19,847 nucleotides of DNA from JABFRZ01 sp036376275 (lineage in GTDB: Bacteria > Planctomycetota > UBA1135 > GCA-002686595), in NCBI GenBank assembly GCA_036376275.1, contig DASVAP010000098.1:1-19847 (forward strand). Direction: 5' to 3'. A program made the position numbers and the translations under genes. The notes below the pieces were generated by a model. It saw only the letters and a program-made list of their open reading frames with translations, had not been told where the DNA came from and did no database searches. This document shows, in pieces, positions 15,034 through 19,847 of the stretch; the first letter of the stretch is position 1; each line of letters begins with the position of its first letter.

Positions 15034-15993
15034 TCATTCGAGCAGCGCCGCGACGGCCGGATCGACCAGGTTGCCGCGCGTGGCCAGCGTGGCCCCGGTG
15101 TCGATCACGGCCGGGACCTCCTCGCCGCGGATCGCCGCCGCCAGGGTCGTGACCGCCAGCTCGCCCATGCGGCGCGGGTCCTGCACGACCAGCGCGTCGA
15201 TCGTCCCGCCGCGCAACGCCGCCACCAGGGGCGGCGAGGCGTCGAAGCCGACGAAGCGCAGCTTGCCGGCCAGCCCCGCCTGCTCGAGCGCCAGCAGCAT
15301 CCCGTGCGTGGCCGACTCGTTCGAGCAGAAGACGCCCTGGGCCGCGCGCAGCGCGTCGAGCAGGTTGAGGGCCGTGCTCTTGGCCTCGCCCGCGGTCGCG
15401 CCGGCGTAACGGTTGTCGACCGTGATCGTGAGCCCGCCGGCCCGCGCCGCCGCGAGGAAACCCGCCTCGCGCGCCTCGGTCGAGGCCGAGCCGACGGCGT
15501 AGCGCAGCAGCACCGCCTGGCCCGTCCCGCCCAGCAGCCGCGCCAGGTGCTCGCCCGCGAGAACCCCGGCGGCCTGGTTGTCGGTCGCCACGAAGCTCGC
15601 GAAGTCGACCCCCGGCGTCCCGTCGAGGTCCGAGTCGTAGATCACGACCGGGATCCCGCGCGCCTTCGCGCCGGCCACCGCGGCCACCAGCGCGGTGTGG
15701 TCGAGCGGCGCCAGCGCGAGCCCGGCCACGCCCTCGCTGACGAACTGCTGCACCAGCTGGATCTGCTGGGCGCGGTCGTTCTCCTGCAGCGGGCCCTTCC
15801 ACTCCAGCGTGAGCCCGGCCGATCCGGCACCCTTGCGCGCGCCGGCCTCGACCGCCTTCCAGAACGTGTGCGTCGTGCCCTTCGGGATCACCGCCACGCG
15901 CACGGCGCCGGCGCGCGCCTCCTCGCGCGCGCAGCCGGCCAGGAAGAGCAGGAGCGCGAGCCGGGCGCCGCGCAGGGGTCGGGCGAGCCGCAT
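15034..15993 (-). CDS. Sugar ABC transporter substrate-binding lipoprotein (Peripla_BP_4)
   Basis: A 319-residue protein. The N-terminus is a lipoprotein signal, LALLLFLAGC, with the lipidated Cys at 21. The mature part is a two-lobe RbsB/LsrB-like fold: VRVAVIPKGTTHTFWKAVEAG, then QQFVSEGVAGLALAPLDHTA, IPVVIYDSDLDG, VFCSNESATHGM and FVGFDASPPLV, the last giving the usual hinge and ligand Asp. It captures a sugar in the periplasm and delivers it to the permease/ATPase encoded downstream. It is the first gene of the operon, divergent from the lactonase gene 55 bases away. TATCCT lies about 9 bases before its ATG, so the transcript could be leaderless or nearly so. The ligand is unknown; family assignment is strong. 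Confidence 0.94.
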   Translation of the reverse strand: MRLARPLRGARLALLLFLAGCAREEARAGAVRVAVIPKGTTHTFWKAVEAGARKGAGSAGLTLEWKGPLQENDRAQQIQLVQQFVSEGVAGLALAPLDHTALVAAVAGAKARGIPVVIYDSDLDGTPGVDFASFVATDNQAAGVLAGEHLARLLGGTGQAVLLRYAVGSASTEAREAGFLAAARAGGLTITVDNRYAGATAGEAKSTALNLLDALRAAQGVFCSNESATHGMLLALEQAGLAGKLRFVGFDASPPLVAALRGGTIDALVVQDPRRMGELAVTTLAAAIRGEEVPAVIDTGATLATRGNLVDPAVAALLE

Positions 15994-16000
15994 GGGTCGC

Positions 16001-16010
16001 GAGGATAGCC
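16001..16010 (-). promoter_or_regulatory. GGCTATCCTC motif, candidate -10 element
   Basis: This ten-base sequence on the minus strand, with TATCCT as a possible -10, lies just before the sugar-binding lipoprotein start. The identical ten bases occur at 11120-11111 before the propeller operon. In both places the following bases are similar (CGCGACCC and CTCGGACCC). No matching -35 was seen in either. It could be a -10 box or an operator half. Confidence 0.35.
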
Positions 16011-16032
16011 GCTTGCGAGCGTTGCCGGCCAG

Positions 16033-16047
16033 CGGGGAGAATCCCCG
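16033..16047 (+). promoter_or_regulatory. Ribosome-binding site held in a perfect hairpin
   Basis: GGGGAGA at 16034-16040 lies about 9 bases before the GTG at 16049 and is the best ribosome-binding site for the lactonase gene; it supports that start. The sequence CGGGGAGAATCCCCG folds into a perfect 6-base stem with a GAA loop that pairs most of the site. If transcribed, this would limit translation of the lactonase unless opened. Confidence 0.5.
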
Positions 16048-16048
16048 G

Positions 16049-16882
16049 GTGCGCCTCGACGCCCACCAGCACTTCTGGCGCTACGACGCGCGCGAGTACG
16101 CCTGGATCGACGCGCGCATGGGCCGCATCCAGCGCGACTTCCTGCCGACGGACCTGGCCCCGGAGCTCTCCCGCGCCGGGCTCGAAGGGTGCATCGCCGT
16201 CCAGGCGCGCTCCAGCGAGGCCGAGACCGAGTTCCTGCTGGGCCTGGCCCGCGCGCACCCCTTCGTGCGCGGCGTGGTCGGCTGGGTCGACCTGCAGGCG
16301 CCCGACGTGGCCGAGCGCCTGGCGCGCCTGGCCCAGGATCCGCGCCTCCGTGGCGTGCGCCACGTCGTCCAGGAGGAGCCGGACCCGGACTTCCTCGCCC
16401 GGCCGGCCTTCCGGCGCGGCGTGGCGGCGCTGGCGCAGCACGGGCTGGTCTACGACCTCCTGATCCGGCCGCACCAGCTCCCGGCCGCGTGCCGCTTCGC
16501 GGCAGCCTTCCCCGCGCAGCCGATCGTGCTCGACCATCTCGCGAAGCCCGAGATCGCGCGCGGCTCGCGCCAGCCCTGGGAACGCGAGCTGCGCACCCTG
16601 GCGGCCTCGCCCAACGTCGCCTGCAAGCTCTCGGGCCTCGTCACCGAGGCCGTGTGGCGCGACTGGCGGCCGGTCGAGCTCGCCTACTACCTCGACGCGG
16701 CCCTGGCGGCCTTCGGCGAGGAGCGCCTGCTGTTCGGCTCGGACTGGCCGGTGTGCCTGGTCGCGGCCGAGGGCTACGCGGAGGTGCTCGGCCTCGTGCT
16801 CGACTGGAGCGAGCGCCTCGGCCCGCGCGCGCGCGCCGGGCTCTTCGGCGGCAACGCCGCGCGCCTCTACGGCCTGGCATGA
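16049..16882 (+). CDS. Amidohydro_2 family hydrolase, L-fuconolactonase/sugar-lactonase-like
   Basis: A 277-residue protein from a GTG with a good ribosome-binding site. It opens with LDAHQHFWRYD, the HxH metal site (His6, His8), and has VLDHLAKPEIA (His163), CKLSGL (Lys193) and GSDWPVCL (Asp232), the classic layout of the COG3618 amidohydrolases: L-fuconolactonase, L-rhamnono-lactonase, galactarolactone isomerase, and 2-pyrone-4,6-dicarboxylate hydrolase. The first stretch, HQHFWRYDAREYAWIDARMG, is especially fuconolactonase-like. Those enzymes open sugar lactones to acids. The stop overlaps the next gene's ATG by 4 bases, and the neighbours are a sugar importer, an SDR and a sugar-acid dehydratase, which supports a role in oxidative sugar breakdown. 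No signal peptide; cytoplasmic. Exact substrate is inferred only as a class. The frame is open upstream of the GTG but lies antisense to the binding protein. Confidence 0.85.
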   Translation: MRLDAHQHFWRYDAREYAWIDARMGRIQRDFLPTDLAPELSRAGLEGCIAVQARSSEAETEFLLGLARAHPFVRGVVGWVDLQAPDVAERLARLAQDPRLRGVRHVVQEEPDPDFLARPAFRRGVAALAQHGLVYDLLIRPHQLPAACRFAAAFPAQPIVLDHLAKPEIARGSRQPWERELRTLAASPNVACKLSGLVTEAVWRDWRPVELAYYLDAALAAFGEERLLFGSDWPVCLVAAEGYAEVLGLVLDWSERLGPRARAGLFGGNAARLYGLA

Positions 16883-17847
16883 GCCGCACGACCTTCCTGA
16901 CCGGCGCGCTGGGCTGCATCGGGGCCTGGGTCGTCAAGGCCCTGCTCGAGCGCGGCGACGTGCCGGTGGTCTTCGACCTGGGCGGCGATCCGCGCCGCAT
17001 CCGTGATCTGGTGGGCGACGCGGGGCTCGAGCGCGTGCGCTTCGTGGCGGGCGACATCACGGACCTCGGGGCCCTGACGCGGGCCGTGATCGATTCCCGC
17101 GCCGAGGCGCTGATCCACCTGGCCGGCCTGCAGGTCCCCTTCTGCCGCGCCGACCCGGCCCTCGGCGCGCGCGTGAACGTGCTCGGCACGATCCACGTCT
17201 TCGAGGCGGCCCTGGCGGCCGGGCTCGAGCGCGTCGTGTACGCGAGCTCGGCGGCCGTGCTCGGGCCCTCCGAGGACGACCTGGCGGTCGGCGAGGACGC
17301 GCTGTGCGAGCCGGTGACGCACTACGGCGTCTACAAGCGCGCCAACGAGGGCACCGCGCGCGTCTACTGGCTCGAGAAGAAGCTCGCGAGCGTCGGCCTG
17401 CGCCCGCTGACGGTCTACGGCGTCGGCCGCGACCAGGGGCTGACCTCGGGGCCGACCAGCGCGATCAAGGCGGCCGTGCTCGGGCGGCCGTTCCACGTGG
17501 GCTTCAGCGGCCCGACCGACTTCCATCACGCCGCCGACACCGCCGCCGCGTTCCTCGCCGCCGCCGAGCGCGCCCCCGAGGGCGCCCACGTCTACCACCT
17601 GCACGGCGACACGCTCGACGTGACGGAGTTCCTCGCCCTGGTCGAGGCCGAGGTGCCGAGCGCGCGCGGCACCCTCACCAGCGGCGGCCCGCGCATCCCG
17701 ATCCCCCCGCGGCTCGACGGCTCGGCCATCCACGCCGCCCTCCCGGGCCTACCGCACACGCCGCTGGCCGAGGGCGTGCACGCCACTGCCGAACGCTTCC
17801 GCGCTCTGCACGCAACGGGGCGCCTGGATCTCCGTGACCTCCAGTAG
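16879..17847 (+). CDS. NAD-dependent epimerase/dehydratase family (extended SDR) protein
   Basis: A 322-residue extended short-chain dehydrogenase. The Rossmann glycines are TGALGCIG (8-15), Asp34 at the end of strand 2 (VVFDLGG) favours NAD, YASSAAV (121-127) gives the catalytic Ser, and HYGVYKRANEG holds Tyr149 and Lys153 of YxxxK. The family includes sugar epimerases, nucleotide-sugar dehydratases and uronate dehydrogenases. Following a lactonase in a 4-base ATGA overlap, it may be a sugar or uronate dehydrogenase making the lactone, or an epimerase of the acid or lactone; sequence alone does not decide. The stop is only 2 bases from the stop of the convergent toxin gene, with no terminator between them. 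Confidence 0.86.
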   Translation: MSRTTFLTGALGCIGAWVVKALLERGDVPVVFDLGGDPRRIRDLVGDAGLERVRFVAGDITDLGALTRAVIDSRAEALIHLAGLQVPFCRADPALGARVNVLGTIHVFEAALAAGLERVVYASSAAVLGPSEDDLAVGEDALCEPVTHYGVYKRANEGTARVYWLEKKLASVGLRPLTVYGVGRDQGLTSGPTSAIKAAVLGRPFHVGFSGPTDFHHAADTAAAFLAAAERAPEGAHVYHLHGDTLDVTEFLALVEAEVPSARGTLTSGGPRIPIPPRLDGSAIHAALPGLPHTPLAEGVHATAERFRALHATGRLDLRDLQ

Positions 17848-17849
17848 GG

Positions 17850-18244
17850 TCATTCCCTGCCCAGGACCTGGAGCCCCTCCGCGCCGGCGGCAGCGACCAG
17901 TCGGCCATCGAGAGAAGCCAGGGGGAGCCGCTCCTGCAGAGCGAGGGCGAGATAGAGGGCGTCGTAGCTGGAGAGACCACGACGTTCGGCGAGCGGCAGC
18001 ACGGCGTGGAGGGGAGGCGTGAGACGCGGGAGGGGCAGCTCCGCGAGCAGGTCCGCGTTGGCCGTGACGCTCCGGATCCTCCCCTTCCGATGGGCCCCGA
18101 GGAGCGCATTCCAGACCTCGAGGTCCCAGAGGATTTCCGGAACGACGGCCTCCTCGGTGGTCAATCGATCGCGCACGCGCAGGGCCGTTTCCTGTCGCGA
18201 AAGCACCAGGCCAGGGCCAGCGATGCGTCCAGGACGAAGCTCAC
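17850..18244 (-). pseudogene. PIN-domain (VapC-type) toxin, broken by a one-base frameshift
   Basis: The natural start is the GTG at 18244, which overlaps the antitoxin TGA by 4 bases. It opens VSFVLDASLALAWCF, a typical PIN N-terminus with the first catalytic Asp (residue 6), but this frame stops at 18161 after 27 codons. The rest of the domain is in another frame from about 18190 to 17850: ETALRVRDRLTTEEAVVP, LEVWNALLGAHRKGRI (catalytic Glu), SSYDALYLALAL and PLASLDGRL (remaining acids). Joining the frames near 18190 gives a normal-length VapC of about 131 residues, so one base seems lost, or sequence is wrong, or a -1 frameshift is used. No classical slippery heptamer is evident. The GTG at 18206 starts an open frame of 118 codons but would lack the first Asp. 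Intact PIN toxins are RNases that cut tRNA or rRNA. Confidence 0.7.
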
Positions 18245-18498
18245 CGGCGTCCCTCGTCGCTCAGGTCGCGAATCGTGATGTCGTCCCCCAGCGTCTGCTC
18301 GACCGCCAGCTTGCGCAGCCCTTCGATGGCCTGGGCCACGCGCGCGCGGTCGAAGTCCTGGGACCTGCGGGTGCCACTCCCGATCTGCTGGAGCAAGCGC
18401 AGCCCGGCTCGAACGACCTCGCTGGGCGAGGAGTAGGACCCGCTCCTCACCCCCTCCTGGATGAAGCGCACCAGATCCGCTGGCAGAGAAACGTCCAT
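18241..18498 (-). CDS. ParD/CopG-type antitoxin
   Basis: An 85-residue protein from ATG 18498. It starts MDVSLPADLVRFIQEG, then SGSYSSPSEVVRAGLRLLQ, a ribbon-helix-helix DNA-binding domain as in ParD (CC2985) antitoxins, followed by a charged tail ending IRDLSDEGRR that should bind the toxin. This start is preferred over the in-frame ATG at 18531 because AGGAAG (18512-18507) lies 8 bases before it and the RHH domain begins exactly there. It would neutralise the toxin and repress its own promoter. The stop overlaps the toxin GTG by 4 bases. ParD proteins usually pair with RelE/ParE toxins; here the partner is a PIN domain. Confidence 0.82.
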   Translation of the reverse strand: MDVSLPADLVRFIQEGVRSGSYSSPSEVVRAGLRLLQQIGSGTRRSQDFDRARVAQAIEGLRKLAVEQTLGDDITIRDLSDEGRR

Positions 18499-18660
18499 GT
18501 GGGTGTCTTCCTCGGGGCGGCGGTCCGGCATGGCCTCAACGATACGAGTTCTTGCCGTCCTCGCATCGCCGGGCCAGGGCAGTGGCCTGCCGCTCCTCTA
18601 GGGTTGCCCCGAAGACCTCGCCCAGGGCCCGCCGGTTTCTGAGAAAGTAGGATTCCTCCC
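18499..18660. promoter_or_regulatory. Divergent region between antitoxin and dehydratase genes
   Basis: This 162-base stretch (129 bases if the antitoxin starts at 18531) must hold the promoters of the toxin-antitoxin pair and probably of the dehydratase. TATCGT on the minus strand (18545-18540) is a possible -10 for the antitoxin. On the plus strand AGGA (18649-18652), 8 bases before GTG 18661, is a good ribosome-binding site. No clear -35 or operator palindrome was found. Confidence 0.4.
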
Positions 18661-19847
18661 GTGCCCTCCTCCCTTCCTGCGCGTCCCCTGTCCGAGTGTG
18701 CCGTGATCGTCTCCGCGCGCGACAACGTGGCCGTCGTGAAGCGCGCGCTGGCCGCGGACGACGTGGTCACGCTCCCGGACGGCCGGGACCTGCGCCTCAC
18801 CGCCCCCGTGACGCCCGGCCACCGCTTCGCGACCGCCGCGATCCCGGCCGGCGAGTTCGTGCGCCAGTACGGCCAGCCGATCGGCACCTCGCGCGGGATC
18901 GCCGCCGGCGACCCGATCACGCCGGAGAACATGGCCAACGAGGTGCCGCTCGTGCGCGAGCTGCCGGCGAGCCTCGCCAACCCGCCGACCGAGCTCCTGC
19001 CGCCGGAGCGCCGCGCGCGCTTCCGCGGCTTCGCGCGCGCCGACGGGCGGGTCGGGACGCGCAACTTCGTCCTGATCGTGCCCACCAGCATGTGCGCCAG
19101 CCACGAGGCCGCGCAGATTGCGACCCTGGCCGAGTTCACGCTGTGGAGCCGGGCGCGCTTCCCGAACGTCGACGGCGTCGTCGCCCTGCCCCACAACAAG
19201 GGCTGCGGCTGCTCGGACGGCTCGAACCTCGAGGTGATGCTGCGCACGCTGGCGAACTACGCCGACCACCCGAACGTGGGCGCGGTGCTGTTCATGGATC
19301 TGGGCTGCGAGAAGACGAACCTGACCCTGGTCGGGCGCTACCTGAAGGAGCGCGGCGGCCTCGCGACGCCCAAGCCCGTCGAGTGGCTCGGCATCCAGGA
19401 CGTCGGCGGCACGCAGGCCGCGATCCAGAAGGGGCTCGAGATCATCGCCGGCATGCTCGGCCGCGCGAACGAGGCCGTGCGCACGGAGCAGCCGGCCGAG
19501 CACCTCTCGCTGGGCGTCAAGTGCGGCGGCTCGGACGGTTTTTCGGGGCTCAGCGCGAACCCCGCCCTCGGCCACGCCGCCGATCTGCTCGTCCGGAGCG
19601 GCGGCACGGTCCTGATCACCGAGATCCCCGAGTTCTGCGGCGGCGAGCACCTCTTCGCCGCGCGCGCGAAGGACCTCGCCACCGCACGAGCGGTGTTCGA
19701 GTACGTCGACTGGTACAAGGCCTACGCCGCCCGCTTCGGCACCGTCCTGGGCGACAACCCGAGCCCCGGCAACGTCGCCGGCGGCCTCCTCAACATCACG
19801 ATCAAGTCCCTGGGCGCCATGGCCAAGGCTGGCACGACCCGCGTCGA
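18661..19847 (+). CDS. UxaA/GarD-family sugar-acid dehydratase (3' end outside window)
   Basis: 395 complete codons are present and the gene runs off the right edge. An N-terminal SAF domain (about 10-95: GHRFATAAIPAGEFVRQYG, TSRGIAAGDPI) is followed by the catalytic part, which starts with the family signature RGFARADGRVGTRNFVLIV (about 122-140). Likely metal ligands lie in NKGCGCSDG (Cys182, Cys184) and DLGCEKTN (Cys216); CGGSDGFSGLSANPALG and EIPEFCGGEHL follow, all typical of altronate and galactarate dehydratases. These remove water from C6 sugar acids to give keto-deoxy acids and are usually iron enzymes. The start is the GTG at 18661 with AGGA 8 bases before; the first internal ATG is codon 91, inside the SAF domain. 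UxaA versus GarD cannot be settled without the rest. Confidence 0.92.
   Translation, partial: MPSSLPARPLSECAVIVSARDNVAVVKRALAADDVVTLPDGRDLRLTAPVTPGHRFATAAIPAGEFVRQYGQPIGTSRGIAAGDPITPENMANEVPLVRELPASLANPPTELLPPERRARFRGFARADGRVGTRNFVLIVPTSMCASHEAAQIATLAEFTLWSRARFPNVDGVVALPHNKGCGCSDGSNLEVMLRTLANYADHPNVGAVLFMDLGCEKTNLTLVGRYLKERGGLATPKPVEWLGIQDVGGTQAAIQKGLEIIAGMLGRANEAVRTEQPAEHLSLGVKCGGSDGFSGLSANPALGHAADLLVRSGGTVLITEIPEFCGGEHLFAARAKDLATARAVFEYVDWYKAYAARFGTVLGDNPSPGNVAGGLLNITIKSLGAMAKAGTTRV

Larger units (their letters stand above)
15994..16048. promoter_or_regulatory. Divergent region between ABC importer and lactonase genes
   Basis: Only 55 bases separate the two divergent starts, so promoters must overlap each other or the genes, and joint control is likely. 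GGCTATCCTC on the minus strand (16010-16001) matches a motif before the propeller gene. On the plus strand TTGCGA (16013-16018) and GAGAAT (16037-16042) have 18-base spacing and could form a weak promoter whose transcript would begin at or near the GTG. No regulator gene is in the window. Confidence 0.45.

Noticed and set aside
18161..18244. A programmed -1 frameshift making the full PIN toxin
   Set aside because: The sequence around 18190 has no X-XXY-YYZ slippery heptamer or obvious stimulating hairpin, so a mutation or sequence error is more likely; left as an option only.

Overview
The window is a compact, very GC-rich stretch of bacterial chromosome. Coding density is close to complete: no gap longer than about 165 bases lacks a gene, and no RNA genes, insertion sequences or CRISPR arrays were seen. 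A TonB-dependent receptor, lipoproteins and signal peptides show a Gram-negative envelope. Several secreted PQQ-type beta-propellers, a sulfatase-fold lipoprotein, a sodium:solute symporter with a small DUF3311-like partner, and Rbs-type sugar uptake together resemble Planctomycetota or a similar GC-rich lineage. That placement is inferred from gene content, not from a marker gene.

Bases 1-11055, all minus strand, look like one long transcription unit. Read 5' to 3' it holds a secreted beta-propeller protein (11055-9877), a TonB-dependent receptor (9798-7732), a propeller lipoprotein with an added concanavalin-like domain (7723-5396), a second secreted propeller (5403-3886), a two-helix membrane protein (3866-3573), a sodium:solute symporter (3576-2017), a PaaK/LuxE/EhpF-like adenylate-forming enzyme (2020-926) and an aldehyde dehydrogenase that runs off the left edge (918-1). 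From the receptor onward most junctions are 4- to 8-base overlaps or gaps of under 20 bases. The layout suggests capture of a compound at the outer membrane, periplasmic propeller proteins, symport across the inner membrane, then activation and reduction of a carboxylic acid (or the reverse, aldehyde oxidation) by a two-protein carboxylate-reductase-like pair. The substrate is unknown.

Bases 11179-12567, plus strand, encode a sulfatase-superfamily protein. The usual formylglycine cysteine is replaced by threonine, so it is probably a phosphatase, phosphodiesterase or transferase rather than a sulfatase. It converges on the next operon through a small perfect hairpin that contains both stop codons.

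Bases 12577-17847 hold a carbohydrate block. A minus-strand ABC importer of the ribose/galactoside type (binding lipoprotein, double ATPase, permease) is divergent from a plus-strand pair, an Amidohydro_2 lactonase-like hydrolase and an extended SDR oxidoreductase/epimerase. A UxaA/GarD-family sugar-acid dehydratase starts at 18661 and runs off the right edge. Together they fit uptake and non-phosphorylative (oxidation, lactone hydrolysis, dehydration) breakdown of a sugar or uronate.

Between these carbohydrate genes, on the minus strand, sits a small toxin-antitoxin module: a ParD/CopG-type antitoxin (18498-18241) coupled to a PIN-domain toxin (18244-17850). The toxin reading frame is broken near codon 17 by a one-base shift that separates the first catalytic Asp from the rest of the domain.
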